The notes: generated by a model from the sequence alone, not told the origin. A DNA stretch of 64,000 nt from Acanthosepion esculentum (GCA_964036315.1 OZ038478.1:145675065-145739064); one strand, 5' to 3'. Counted from the stretch's first letter, positions 1-12,599 are shown. Program-made: numbers and translations.

Positions 1-740
1 TATCAGCATTAGTTCACTGAATGCCCAGAACAAAATTTCTTTATTCCTTCCCTCTTCGCGCGCATATATTCTTTGATCGCTTTTGTTTTTAAAACTGATT
101 ACAAAATAATCTATTGTAATTATCAATGTTATATTTTCTGCAATTCTGTGGGGCTTCATAATACGAATATAAATTTTCTACATTATACAACATATTTAAT
201 TAATTATAGCATAAAGATTATATATGTATATATCATTATTGTTTTATTATAGAAATAAATATTATATGTAGATTTGTGGAAAATCCGAGACAGTTTTCGT
301 GTGACGCGTTCCATCTCTTAATATTTCATCGGATGAAATTTATTTTTACATTGATGCGACTATACATGCACACAAAGGAGAAAAGGCGCTAAAATTTTTA
401 ATTTAATATTTTTCTCGTCACACGAAAACTTTTCCCACTTGACATACATTTCCATAAAATTGTTCTTGATACATATAGATATGTATAAAATGTATGTATG
501 TTTAAAGCATCTGTTGAAAATTGTTTTAATTACATTTTACCGACTTTCAAAATGTTATATATAATGATATAAAAATTCATGTGTATGATATCTGTTTGGT
601 TAATATCCTCTTAAATATGAACATGTATTTTTCTAACTGCTATTTTTCAAGTTTATCCATGTTTTATTTTAAATAGCAACATATGCACAATAACAAGGCT
701 CTAGCATTCGTCTGGGCTCTGAATATTGTTAAGTATGGCT
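1..740. other. AT-rich DNA, nothing recognised
   Basis: AT-rich sequence without a credible reading frame, repeat or RNA gene. I see nothing in it beyond short A/T runs. Confidence 0.5.
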
Positions 741-744
741 GATG

Positions 745-1065
745 CTAATCTCTTCTCTTGCTTACATTCGCCACTGACATGACGTGGAAAGATTATAATG
801 AATCCAATGCTGCGTCTGCTTATAAAAAAGTTGTTTCACTGTGTCGTGCTACACAATTTTCCTCTCCGGAATCTATCTCTCTTATTTATAACTCTACCAT
901 TCGTCCTTGAATATTGTTGTCACACATGGTCCCGTGACTTTTCTATAAACACTTTCATGAAAATTATTCGGATGAACTCTTCGCTGTGGTACGTAGACTT
1001 TATGACTTTAAACTCAGTACTACAAGGCAACCAATACGACTTTGTCGCTTTTGATTTATTAGAAA
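745..1065 (+). pseudogene. LINE reverse transcriptase C-terminal relic (jockey/CR1-like)
   Basis: Decayed fragment of the thumb and post-RT region of a non-LTR retrotransposon polymerase. In one frame it reads TDMTWKDY, then KKVVSLCRATQFSSPES and IYNSTIRP, the usual text before the CLEYC block of jockey/CR1-like RTs. The frame then breaks at a stop, and EYCCHTWS continues in the next frame, so a small deletion lies near position 909. A last trace (STTRQPIR) appears near 1015-1045, where such proteins carry a basic STRQA-like segment. Catalytic palm motifs are absent, so this is a 5'-truncated, dead copy. It resembles the minus-strand relics near 13.4-14.1 and 22.0-22.7 kb. The family name is from memory. 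Confidence 0.7.
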
Positions 1066-1593
1066 AATGTATAAAGCAAATTTGCCATACCGTTAATCAT
1101 CCAAGTAATCCCCACCGGCATCCAGAACTAACCAAAATGTCTGCACAATGACGTTTGGTAAAAATCAGGTGTCTTAGGCACAAAGAAGGCTGTGTGTGCC
1201 TGTCGCAAGTCTGCCATATTTAGCACATCTTAAGCAATCCAATGAACATCTGGTCTCAATTAAAATCAGAAGTCATGAGGGCCACGCTTACTGTAGTATC
1301 AGCGCACTCATTATTTCTTTCTCTGTTCCGCCCAGAGACCTAAGTTTAGAAATGGCATCATGACATTTTCCCCTGACCAATTAAAATCCCTTCAATGATT
1401 CTACGGGAATCTTTTCCAACCATTATACATATCTATGTATGTGTGTGGGAGGTGTATAATATATATAGGAATGGGTAAGATAGAAAATCTACATAGAGGG
1501 ACATATATTTGCACGTGCGTATAAATATATTTCTTCGTCAGGTGTTATAAATATAGTGCTCAATATTGTGAAATAGAGCTATAAGTATATATT
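1066..1593. other. Unassigned spacer
   Basis: No recognisable coding or RNA feature. It may include the decayed 3' end of the LINE relic just upstream. Confidence 0.4.
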
Positions 1594-1762
1594 AGTGAAT
1601 AAACATAATATCCAAAGTCGATAGCACGACTCAGAGTTCCATGCAGTTCTTGCATTCTTCAGGTGAAAATATAATCTCTCTATATATACATATTTGCACC
1701 TGAAGATTGCAAGAACTGCATGGAACTCATGCTATCGACGTTGAATATTATGTATATTCACT
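1594..1762. repeat. Imperfect fold-back (inverted repeat), arms about 70-78 bp
   Basis: The left arm (about 1594-1671) and right arm (about 1690-1762) are near reverse complements with an 18-bp AT-rich loop. Shared blocks include GAGTTCCATGCAGTTCTTGC, CATAATAT and GTCGATAGCA; the left arm has a few extra bases near 1630. Read outward from the loop, each arm begins CACCTGAAGA, then a short hairpin (ATGC/GCAT) and GGAAC, which vaguely recalls the motif at 15.59 kb. It may be a fold-back mobile element or two head-to-head copies of one short repeat. Confidence 0.75.

Positions 1763-1803
<41 letters not shown>
1762..1803. repeat. (GATA)n microsatellite
   Basis: Perfect GATA tetranucleotide run of about ten copies directly abutting the fold-back right arm. 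Confidence 0.95.
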
Positions 1804-3262
1804 CATCCGGGTTAATAGATGATAGAATATAGATTTGAATAGTTATAAACTGTGATAGAGGGTATAAAGATTAATGAATAAAACAGGGTCTGCTTCGATA
1901 TCCAATTCAAATCAAACTGTAGTGACCATTTCTTTCACTCCAGTAAACATGGATAAAAATTATTGCAATACTTGTTTTTTTTAATGTTTCAAGACGATTG
2001 AAATGTCAGAGAAGGAAACAGAAAACAAATGGCATTTAATAACTGCAGTCCACGTCACGTTCGTTTCGACCTAGAATAACTCTTACAAATGATTTTTATC
2101 TGTAGGCACTTATGATAAAGATAAGATGAAATTTTCTACCTAAGGAATTTATAAAAGAAAAAACGAAAACCCCACCAAGCAATAAAGGAATCTTGAAAAT
2201 TATGAAGACAATCCGTTGCTGGAAAATTTTAACAAATAATGCTACTAAATTGTTGGTTTTTGAATGTAAAAGCAATTTTCATCGGCACGGTTTTCTCTCT
2301 TATGTTCAGGATTTTCTAAGCGCAGTTTAGATTTGATACAAGGACGAAATTATGATGCAACCAGTGAGGATCAAATACGCTACTCAGTCGTAATTGATCT
2401 GGTTGAAATTTATAAAATCTTTCTCTTAAAACTTTCTCAAAGAAACAGCTTTCTCAAGTCCAGTAGCTGTTATTGATCTTTCAAGTATCGATGGAGGTTT
2501 CCTTCCTAACCTTTTACTTAAAGTAGTGTGCAATATCAACAACTTAATCGTCATTATTTTCTCTTCGAGTTAAATGTGATGCCCATTTTTGTTGGTGTAA
2601 AGTTAAATAAGAAAAGGGTAATTGACAATAATGTAATTGAAAAAAAATCTTTTTGCCTTATTTACATTCGGTTTATTTTCCTCATCTTTGTTGTTATAAT
2701 CGTAACGTTTTCACCGCTTTTCTCTCGGGCTTTTTTCAGGTTACTGCTGATCTGGATAACCAGGTAATAACGAATGGGTCCCTTTATTTAATACGTTCTT
2801 CTGATTCAGCACTCTCTACCTCGGAATATTTCGTCTTCCTATTTAGTACATATTTAATACTACTCAATTACAATTTCAAGACGTGGACAATACTCCGAAT
2901 GTAAATAATTTAACTAATGATAATTACTCATATCAGAAAATAATGACGATTTTTAGAGTGGCCTGTTAAAAAATGTGGACAGAATTGAAAACACGATTAA
3001 TTAAGTAGAAACCTTATGGCACCGGCCGGTGACCTTAGCAAAATACTAAAATCGTTGTTGAGACTTGTCGGAATATCGTGACAAAGTAAGACAGGTTACA
3101 AGCTGTGATAACTAATAAGGACTTAGCAGTCAATTTAGTTATGCATATGAATAATTTTAAACATGCCTATTGCGATCAAATTGCAAATAATGCTTTATCT
3201 ATATTGCTCATTTTTTACCGACACGTCCGCTGTTGATTTGTTTAAAGTATTTTTACAATGAT
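1804..3262. other. AT-rich unassigned DNA
   Basis: No conserved coding sequence recognised. Short hydrophobic frames near 2528-2904 are what AT-rich DNA gives by chance and carry no motif I know. Confidence 0.45.
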
Positions 3263-3264
3263 GA

Positions 3265-5215
3265 TCACCTAATCTACTTACATAAGTCGGGTTGGAATCC
3301 AGTAGCCTTCAGAAGAGTCTCCGGGTGTTGATAGTCGACCCGGTCGAATTCCTTGGACTGTTCTAAATTGATCAGCGCTGTTTCTTTGTAGTATTCTACG
3401 GCTTCTATTGATCGTGCAGATAGGATGAAGGTTGCTCTGAATTACTCGGCAGTTCACAGCACAAGCCCTCCCGTCTCCATTAGAATGTCAGCAACTGACT
3501 TCAAAGACATCGTCAATAACTTCGACCAAATAATTAACTCTGTCTTTAGCAAAGTTATGAGTCTGTAATCGTCCAATTCCCTCACATCATCCTTGTCCTT
3601 TTTCAACAGCGTGATCACACGCTTGGCGATCCGATCGGGGAAGGACCCCTGCCGGAACCAGTTGTTGAGCATTACCAGCAAAATCGGTACAAACATGTGA
3701 GACACCCTCAAGTACAATTCGGAGGTAATCCATCATCTCCCAGATACTTATCACTGCTGGCCCTCTTCGATGACTTGTGGACACCACCCTCTGTGATCTC
3801 ACAGATTTCAAGGGAACCCCCGACCACAAACGAGCCAAACTGCACATTAATGTCTTCAACCTTTAGCCATATCTAAGGCGACTCATTAGCTATATTCGGT
3901 GGTGAAAGATCTCATCCTATTCTTAAGATTTCCCACCACTTATTCCCAACTACCGCCCCCATTAATTCCCGCTGCACTAATCTACTCAGTTTTAGCCGGG
4001 AGTCCTCACTTTCCAGAAAGGACACATTTAACTTCCAATGTCTAGCTATTCTAGGCGTAGTGTCTACCGCTATCTGGGCACAAACGAGTTTGTGGTCTGA
4101 ATAACCTAACCAGTTGAACATGGGACAATCTAGCATCTCTATATTAACCATTCTCACTAACATTTTGAGGTAGCTGACACCTTGGGTAGAGGGCCAGTTA
4201 AGAACCCACGTCTACATCTCCGGGTCAGGGTAAGCGATCCGTTATCTATCGACGAGACCAAGCTACGATTCAGCCGCCTCCCCGACCTCTGTCTAGCTTG
4301 GGGCCCTGGGTGACATTCCAATTTTCCATTAAACCTCAGCGTTCCAGGTCCTCTAGGAGCGGCCCAAGCTAATGGAAGTACGCACGTCTCGTCTGATCAC
4401 TGGGCACATAAACCGCAGGGATTTCAAACGAATTGCATTTAAAGGCAATGTGGGCCACGACCCCCCTCCCAAGGTCCCCTCTCGCAACCGGGAAACGCTT
4501 CACCAGCAAGGTAACACTACCGGCTAGCCCGTACCTGTATGAATAGACGACAAAGTCGCTAGACAACACACGAGCATCGAAAAAGTTAGCATTTTGGATT
4601 GCAGCTACATCCACACTGAAGGACAGCGGATCGTGAAGCAGGCGAGTGGCTTTACTCCAATCTCTCAAGCCCTCATTTTCAGGCATACTAACATGCCTAA
4701 GTACATACAGCTCGGTGATATGCGGAACTTAGGAAACCGGCGGATTGTTGTATGCTATCAGAGACCATGTCGGACGTAACACATCCATCCTTAATAATTG
4801 TGTCATATATAAGGAGGATTGGAGAAGAATCGGGGCCCTCCGAGAGGAATTTTTCTAATTTTCTTAGCTCAGGTTAATCTACTTAAGCTACTCTGAGCTC
4901 CAAGAAAGTTTCTTTTGTAGCAGATATTAGATCCCAGAACTTCAATCTACCGCCAGTATTTCTAAGGCTTAAGCATTCCTTGATCTTTGGGGAAGACCTT
5001 CCTTTTTGCGTGATGGATTTGAGATGGGAGATGGCGGATCCCAAGAAGGAGAAGAGAAGCTCCTTGCCTTACCTTGATATGGTGCTTTTATTTTCTTTCT
5101 GGTGAAACGGGAAGGTTGAATCTTGGCATTTTCCGTGGCCTTCTCCGCCTTGCTTCGCCAAGTCTTCTTTTTATATGACCTTTTATCTTCGGATCATTCT
5201 TTCGGTCCATTTGTT
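3265..5215 (-). pseudogene. Tx1-like LINE, 5' half: ORF1 tail, endonuclease and start of RT
   Basis: A decayed non-LTR retrotransposon, read from high to low coordinates. A basic stretch (RRLGEARRRRPRKM, about 5180-5130) may be the end of ORF1. An APE-type endonuclease follows: AAIQNANFFDARVLSSDF, then SVTLLVKR and AVYVPSDQTRRAYF (4686-4369). The endonuclease end carries the SDHKLV motif (4163-3912). The RT start reads NNWFRQGSFPDRIAKRVITLL (split across frames at 3717-3454) and then ALINLEQSKEFDRVDY (about 3370-3330), which is RT motif A with its aspartate. The alignment stops near 3265, before motifs B and C. Several stops and frame changes show it is dead. The endonuclease cleaves target DNA and the RT copies RNA at the nick in intact relatives. 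The Tx1 assignment is from recall. Confidence 0.82.
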
Positions 5216-5237
5216 TACGAAGAGAAGACATATTATA

Positions 5238-5334
<97 letters not shown>

Positions 5335-5370
5335 CAGAATATGTCTGTGTGTGTGTGTCTGTCTGTGTGC
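5216..5370. repeat. (TA)n(TG)n compound microsatellite
   Basis: About 52 bp of alternating TA (5241-5292) runs into about 40 bp of TG, then interrupted TG/TCTG. It lies at the 5' end of the LINE relic, a common site for simple-repeat growth. Confidence 0.95.
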
Positions 5371-6055
5371 ATGCTATTTATGCATGCCTACATTTCTCAA
5401 GCGATTTCAATGAAATTATAAACACATGTGGCATATTTACCAAGACCAACTTTTCAATGTCCAGGCCCCGAGTTTGGCAGACAAAAGCGATAAAACTGAA
5501 GGTAGGTAAGACTTTTTGTAAAAACCAAGGCAAAGTTACAAGCGAACAAAATGTTTACTGGATGAACTGATGTCTTTGCACTAGTTTCTTCAAATGGTTC
5601 CATCCTAAATTGCCATTCGAACAACCTTCGATGCAAAGATTCCTTGAGAAGGTTTATTGAAGCAATAAAAAGGAAAAATCTCGAAAAACCTCTTATTAAC
5701 GCCAGCTTTACAGTAAAAGTGAAGAAGGTGGGGTGTGTTCATGCGTTTGCCCTTGTATAATCATCGTTTTGAACTCATCCCTACTTCCTCTTTCATTGTC
5801 TTAGTCTCTCCTATTCTCAAATTGCCTCCCTCTCCCTACCTCTCACTCTTCGGAGGCCGTGACGAGACTTGTCGATTAAGCATTTTTTCGGGTCGAACCA
5901 TCCATATATATGGCCAGAATATTGAGCTTGAGCATGAAACAGAATGTCAGCGCTCAGTGTTGTTCTCAATGTCCACTTTCATACTTACATACATTCTATC
6001 ACTGGTATTGAGCACTTCAACCAATTAATATAGCATACATTAATACTCTATTTTT

Positions 6056-6056
<1 letters not shown>
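5371..6056. other. Unassigned spacer
   Basis: No gene or repeat family recognised. Confidence 0.4.

Positions 6057-6122
<66 letters not shown>
6057..6122. repeat. (TA)n microsatellite
   Basis: Uninterrupted alternating TA of about 64 bp; self-complementary and cruciform-prone. Confidence 0.95.
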
Positions 6123-6123
<1 letters not shown>

Positions 6124-6227
6124 CAGGATCACAAGATATATACATCGATAAAACCTTTATTGGTTTGAAGTCGCCAATAATGTTTATTGATATATACAAA
6201 ATTATACAAAATTAAATATCGCTATAT

Positions 6228-6404
<177 letters not shown>

Positions 6405-6597
6405 CATGGGGCTGAAAATGTCTCAGTCCTACCAAGAAAGGGTTAATAATATGTGTTGTCTAGTAATTTGAGCAGATTTTTGAAGTGGGTCAGTCGAACT
6501 CTCTCAGTCGTTTGTGTATATTCTCAACTATGAGTTCTTTTAAGTAAACTGTATGAATTTAGATATTCTTTATTTAATGTTGGATATATACAAAACA

Positions 6598-6600
6598 GAC

Positions 6601-6646
<46 letters not shown>

Positions 6647-6647
6647 T
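6598..6647 (+). repeat. (AAAG)n microsatellite
   Basis: Near-perfect GAAA tetranucleotide run of about 47 bp. It has the same tetranucleotide as the core of the 43-64 kb satellite, but no satellite flanks. Confidence 0.95.
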
Positions 6648-7160
6648 GTAGAATATATTCTATCAACCGCACGGTTCAGTAGTGAAGTCATCCTATTTCA
6701 AAATATAAGCTGTGAGAAGTGCTTGAGTAGGAAACATGGAAATAAAAAAAAAACAGAAGTCTCTGGTCGTTCGATTTGCGTACAGGTAAGTTGAATCAAA
6801 CTTGTATTTTGTAGCATTTGAATCTTTATTGGATATTTTCTTTTTCATCTTTGCAGATCTCCTCATCTTTCGGTATTGATGACCACTGTGTGTATGTGTG
6901 TTTGTGTAACAGGCTCGCCTTCCACTTTAGACATATGCTTTGTCAATTATTGGGTATCCATAATTTTCTATGTATCTTTCTTCACTTTCCACCAGTCTCT
7001 CTTTATTTGTATATCTGAACAGGTAAACCCTACTTAAATGTGCTATATCTTCATACCGGCCTTTCTTTTCAAACTTGATAATGAAGCCACAGAAAGTCAG
7101 TTATTTCTAGAGACGTTTGCATACATCTAATAAAGAAATTCCCGTTTTCAAAATATCTTG

Positions 7161-7161
<1 letters not shown>
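6648..7161. other. Unassigned spacer
   Basis: No recognisable feature; a T-rich frame near 6818-7018 has no family resemblance. Confidence 0.4.

Positions 7162-7209
<48 letters not shown>
7162..7209. repeat. (CA)n microsatellite
   Basis: Perfect CA dinucleotide run of about 46 bp. Confidence 0.95.
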
Positions 7210-7211
<2 letters not shown>

Positions 7212-7684
7212 CGTATATTCTACTCCTCTATATGCTAATATACACGTGTGCAATTAATATAGTTCGACCACAGAATAATTTGCATGAATTTTAAGCCATC
7301 CAGAAAAATTTATCTGTGTATAGCGCAATCGGCCATCGAGAATACATGATTTTTTACCTCTTCAAAAAAATTACCTGTGTATAGTACGACTCCTTTTCGT
7401 AAGAAACTCAACATAAAAATTCGCACTATATTTGCGTAACATCGCTCATCAGTGTATTGAATCCTCTAATGCCGAGGAATCGGATTGTGCGAAACTTTGG
7501 AATTGGTCAACATGTAAAACACTCAGATATTTATTAATTTACCGAATTATTGATGTGAGAAATGGTGAAATAGTTGCCAAATTCGGTCTATAACCTTGTA
7601 ATGAATGCGAAGAAAAATGATTTCAATAATGTACAGCAACCGACACGGCATTAGCCAACACCTGTTTACAAGAACACCCTAGAC
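7210..7684. other. Unassigned spacer
   Basis: Nothing recognised. Confidence 0.4.
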
Positions 7685-8092
7685 CAGCATTTCTCAACCT
7701 TTTTACCCTTGCGGAATACCTGAAATAGTTTTTCATGTCTCGGTGAATACCCTGCATAAAAATTATTACACACCATTATTCATATCTATCTCTTTTATAT
7801 TTTATCATAGTTCATATGGCAAACATAATACATGGACACCGTGCATGCGTGCTGTGCTCTAGTGAGTCATTCAATGAGACACGCATACGTTCTGTCCACT
7901 AACCAGTGAAGGCGGCTTTACACTAACGCTATACAGAAATTACTAAATGTATTGCCTACGAGTATTATAATTTGAAATAATATACGCAGCTGAAGCCTTT
8001 ATTATAATAACCAGGAATTCTCCAACAATACGCCGTACGTGTATAATAAAATTACGAAAATTACTCAGGGGAACACCGTTTGAGAAACACTG
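7685..8092. mobile_element. Non-autonomous hAT-type element (MITE), about 408 bp
   Basis: The left end reads CAGCATTTCTCAACC. The right end, reverse-complemented, reads CAGTGTTTCTCAAAC, so the terminal inverted repeats match at about 12 of 15 positions and have the CAG-TTTCTCAA form known from hAT transposons. The 8-bp flanks (CCCTAGAC and TTATAGAT) share only a TAGA core, which would fit a decayed 8-bp target duplication. There is no transposase frame inside, so movement would have needed a transposase from elsewhere. Confidence 0.7.
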
Positions 8093-8490
8093 TTATAGAT
8101 GCTTATAGACATGGAGAATGACAAAAAAAGAAACGAAAAACTACATTGACTACACAACATTCAATAAGAAATTCCGAAAAGTAGTTTTACACCGTTAAAC
8201 ATATGTACCAACTGGTGGATCGGTCACATTATTTAACGTCAAAATAAAACTGCGGATATTAAAGAAAGCTAAAGCAGCACCCATATTACAAGAGAAACCT
8301 GAATTAGCCAAACTGCAAAGAGTTGTACATTGACAGCCTTAAAGGCAAATAGTATACGACAAATTTCCTTGCATATTGCAAGCATAATTCGAGAGGTGTT
8401 GATTTTGAACGCATTTTTATACCTTCAACTCCAGATATTTTATACTTTTAGGGAAAAGGTATGATTTTTAGATATTTTTTTGTAAATGAT
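8093..8490. other. Unassigned spacer
   Basis: No recognisable feature. Confidence 0.4.
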
Positions 8491-8494
8491 ATAT

Positions 8495-8785
8495 TGTAGG
8501 TGTTATATGTTTTGGTATAATCCTATTTCTTTCAGGAAGAACATTATGTCACCGGTTTCAGTATTTTCAAATACTTTTCTCCTCTTGATTTCCTTGTAGT
8601 ATTTGTGTCTTACAGATGCTTAGTAAGTACATTCAGTTAAAATCTCTGTCAGTGTGTGGGTGGCTTGGCATATTGGACATGTTTGTTGATCTTCATTCTT
8701 CATAAGTATAGATGGGTGAGATAGGGTGTGGCATATGTGAAGGGCCAGTGCAAGTGTCTCGACCCCCCACTCTACTACATCTGTT
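8495..8785 (-). pseudogene. LINE C-terminal relic with RNase-H/zinc-knuckle tail
   Basis: Reading leftward, one frame gives VETLALALHICHTLSHPSIL, then CPICQATHTLTEILTEC and SVRHKYYKE. This is the layout of the tail of I/jockey-type LINE ORF2 (LARLRIGHT-like segment, CxxC...H...C knuckle, then a basic helix). The knuckle cysteines are kept although stops interrupt the frame. The RT itself is absent. The clade is uncertain. Confidence 0.6.
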
Positions 8786-9226
8786 TTCATAAGATAGTAT
8801 TGGTATAAAATACAGATTTTATTGCAACCTAATTATCTACAATAACAGAGCATATATAAATAGATGAACAATTCAACTAGAAAAACTGAAAATAAATACA
8901 ATGTATCTAAATACAAACTAGTGACATAACAGATCATTCGATAAATAAATAAATCGACATTGATTATGCTGCAATTCTTAACATCGACTTGATATTTCTC
9001 TTGGTGAAAGTGGAATAAATTTAACGCGTTCAACGTTATGGATAAAAAGACTTTGCATGAGCAAAGGAAATTCAGGGATCTGGACAAAAACAAAAACTCC
9101 AGAAAGACGTCAAAATCCGCGAAAAATCTTTCGGTCTTTAAAAATGCCTAGTTTCATTTATAACATATATAAATGTAAGTAGAAAAAACAAATGTTGCTA
9201 AGATAGCGAATTACACAAAGAACTTC

Positions 9227-9272
<46 letters not shown>

Positions 9273-11025
9273 GTATATATATGTATGCATTCTGTGTAGT
9301 TTGGCAACAAATGTTCTTTAAGTCAAATATTATTATAAACGATTAGTTTTAATGATCGACTTTTCCAAATTACAAATAATACGTTTCTCACATAAGGTTG
9401 AAATTCCGTCAGAAATTATCCGAAACTCATAGGATCTGCTGCAACCACATTCTCACGGAGTCTCATTTCGGAACAGAGTGGCATCAGACAAAACCTTAAT
9501 AAGCAGCATTAGGATCATATTAACATTAAAGAGGTACGCATAAACCAACATACCATCAAAATCAAATAGTAAAAACAGACATAATTGTCTCTACCTCCCT
9601 TGATTATGAGTCGAAAGCTTAGATCATATCTCTTGTACTTTTATTTTTTGAAATGAACTTTAGTCGATTCATGTCATCCTTGTCAGAGAAGGATTATTCG
9701 TAATTTGAAAAAGTCGATCAGTAAAAAAATTATTCGACACAAAATGTCTGTCATTTTTAATAATATTTGACATATATACATATATAATTTCCTGTAGTCT
9801 GATATATATATATACATATATATATACATAATTTTCTACATACAAAAACGTGCAATAACCTGTAATATATATAGTGTATAGAAGGTATACAGATGTGCTT
9901 GACGTCGGAAGTAGCATTGTGTTGCGAGCATGGTTTTATTTAACTTCATTTTGAATCTTGAACAGATCCAACTCGATGCCTGTTGAGCTGTGGTCTGGAG
10001 ACAATGTGAAGCACACTTCAAATTCCGGCAAGTTATGCCCGCCTTCAAAAGAAAGCAAACGATTGATCACCCAACAAATGCCCGTTTAAAATAATTTCCC
10101 ATGCATTTATTATTTTTATCTATAGTCTCGGTGTATATTTAAAACGAGAAAAAGAAATTGACAATTTTTAATTTGGATAAGCTTCAGTTCAATACAAAAA
10201 AACTGGCTCATATTTTCACTATCAATCGTATCATTTTTCTTGATATTATTTGAATAATTATTAGAAAAATGAGTGTGCTGTGTAACAAAAGTTGGAATTA
10301 TATTGCCTTTCAAATGATTAATTTAAATGATTTACCTGCATCAGTTTTGTCTACTCTCCACTATATTGATTCGTTCAAGTGTCGGCTTTGTCCCTCGCTA
10401 TTCTAGTTGGTCCCTACTACTATTATAGACTCACGTATAAAAAGCGAGACAAAAGAATTGATTCTGATTAAGTATTTCCGTCAAACGAGAGAAATCAAAC
10501 CCATTTTATACAATTGGGCCGCTGATCTGTCACTTTAGATAACTCTGGTTGCAAATAATCTAAACTGGATGACTAGATTGTACTACTAAGATATCAAAGA
10601 TGAACATCTCGTTGATATTGAGTGAGAGAAATACTCTATTTAAGGGTGATCTGTAAACCAATGTCGCTTGACAGTAACTTGCTCTCCGAAAATAATTTTC
10701 CCCTCATCGAATCTAAATAAAGTATATTTATGCCGCATAAAAACTGTATTTTCCTTGTTGAGTTAATCACATTCCGTAAAGGAGTACGATAATTTATTTT
10801 CCTTTCGACATCGGATATTTTTTAGATATTGCTTATAAATATGTATCGAAAGAAATGAATTTAAACAAGGGTAAAAAAAGGCATATGCTTCATTATATTT
10901 TAAAAGTTTGGTTTAAAAACAAAACAGTGTCGTCTTTACGTCATCATTGTTGTACTTAACCAAACAAGTGAAGTTCCATCACCACGGCGCAAATTCAGAA
11001 TTTTCACCTATCACGATGAACGAGT
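8786..11025. other. AT-rich unassigned DNA with small (TA)n tracts
   Basis: Holds a (TA)n run at 9229-9290 and a TATA-rich patch at 9777-9835. I recognise no coding family. Short frames at 8833-9093, 9669-10048 and 10116-10313 look like chance. Confidence 0.4.
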
Positions 11026-11029
11026 ATTT

Positions 11030-11380
11030 GCCTTGAAAACCTATTAAGGCTTGAAATCTGGGAAAATTGTCGGTTCACTCTATCGCTCCCATAAGTACAT
11101 GGCTCCCCCTACTATTATCTGCATTTACAAGAGTCAGATCAGACAAAAATGGAGTACTGCTTCTATATATGGACAGGAACTGTCAAGTCTTCACATTCCC
11201 GCCTTGATAGATTCCAAAAGCGTCTCCGCGTCCTTGTGGTTGACGAAATTATTTTCCACTCTACAACCTTTCCCACAGCCGAAACGTTGCAAACCTCTCG
11301 CTGCTCTATCGCCATTTTCACGAAAAGTGTTCAGACGAACTACATTCCTTACTTCCAGCAGTTTTAACCTTCACAGATAA
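11030..11380 (+). pseudogene. LINE reverse transcriptase C-terminal relic (second family)
   Basis: Fragments in two frames form the post-palm part of a jockey/CR1-like RT. GSLYRSHKYMAPPTIICIYK and SQIR are followed, one frame over, by MEYCFYIWTG, LDRFQKRLRVLV and, back in the other frame, LFSTLQPF. The order is the familiar LYRA...IYKSQIRP...MEYCxHIWTG...LDRxQKR. No palm motifs remain, so it is 5'-truncated and has at least two frameshifts. It is not the same subfamily as the 0.75-kb relic, judged by the IYKSQIR wording. Confidence 0.75.
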
Positions 11381-11391
11381 GACCCGCCATC

Positions 11392-11682
11392 CTACTGACA
11401 TTTTAATGAACCACCATTATTGTCTTTGTATTTCATTGATGAGATGTAATTTTCACTCCAGCAGCTTATATCCACGAACTGTTTAGCTGGATTCCCAATC
11501 ACTATAATGTTAAGATAATCAAATCTAGCATCAACCGTTATCTTTCCATCATATTGCCATAAACCCTGATTCTTATTCTGTAACCTTCTAACCCGAGTAG
11601 CTCTTGTGCCGTGGATAAGGCGAATATCATTATTAAAAAAATTAAATTTGGATAGACTAGAGTCAGTTTTGAGTATAAACAA
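11392..11682 (-). CDS. Unrecognised 96-residue open frame
   Basis: A frame of 96 residues with a mixed, protein-like composition (TRATRVRRLQNKNQGLWQY ... IVIGNPAKQFVDISCWSE). I do not recognise a family. It could be one exon of a host gene, a degenerate mobile-element piece, or chance. I saw no clear splice signals or partner exon. Confidence 0.2.
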   Translation of the reverse strand: MFILKTDSSLSKFNFFNNDIRLIHGTRATRVRRLQNKNQGLWQYDGKITVDARFDYLNIIVIGNPAKQFVDISCWSENYISSMKYKDNNGGSLKCQ

Positions 11683-11699
11683 AACTTAGTCAGAGACAT

Positions 11700-12590
11700 A
11701 CAATTATTTCTGTCATTTTCATACTAGTGTTATCTGATAACTCTAACGGGTTATCGAATGAGAAATATTCTCAATATTCAAGCATGCTCTTTAGTATTTT
11801 ACTAATATGCTTTAGCTTGCAAAAATGATTGGGACTCCCCTGTCTTCATATTCCAATGTTTTAATATTTTTGTCACGGTTCTACTACTAACTTTCCATTC
11901 AATTTAAGTTCTATAACTTATTCAATTTGTGTACAATTAATTGACTGCAGCTATTATTGCATGGAGAAATAACATCACAACACAGTACATAAAAATCCGT
12001 ACACGTAATAAAAATCCAAGCCCCTCTTGTAACTGCAGGAATAGAGATAGCTGCAATATACATGGAGAAGGTTTATAATTCAGACAACTGTAAGGGGTAG
12101 AGGTGAACCCGATATGCTGTAAGCTAGCCTCACTGAAGGAGTATGAAAACAAAGATTCTCTAAGCGCAATTTTTTCACAAGAAAGCAGTAAACCAAGAGC
12201 GCGTCACCAAAGTGGAAAATATTAACTTGTAAAGCTGGCTCTTTAAGGTGTCGATTATACTTGGAAGAAAAAGCCATCCATTTTCGAATTCCTCCAACAT
12301 GACAGCCAATTCAATTCAAGTGTGAATTACTTTACAAGTGTAAATATGAAAACAAGCACAGTCTCGGTTAGGTACCACCTGGCTAAAGATTCTTCCATAT
12401 TTGATTAAATAAAGACTATGAAAGAAAACCATTAAATTTTTTTTTGTTTCGTTATTTTATTTTATCAGCATCAGGTCGCACTTCTTGCACGGATTCCTTA
12501 GACTCTCTGTTGCCATCCAATACCATTGTTCATCGTATAAATCGCTTTCCTTTCCACGCAAGGTGAGGCACGACACCGAGCAGTGTCAAA
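11700..12590. other. Unassigned spacer
   Basis: No recognised gene or repeat. Confidence 0.4.
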
Positions 12591-12599
12591 CAGGTTTTA

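Noticed and set aside
5216..5413. Ile/Tyr and Cys/Val repeat peptides (also at 6.2, 12.7, 27.9, 35.3 and 37.5 kb)
   Set aside because: Direct translations of (TA)n and (TG)n microsatellites.
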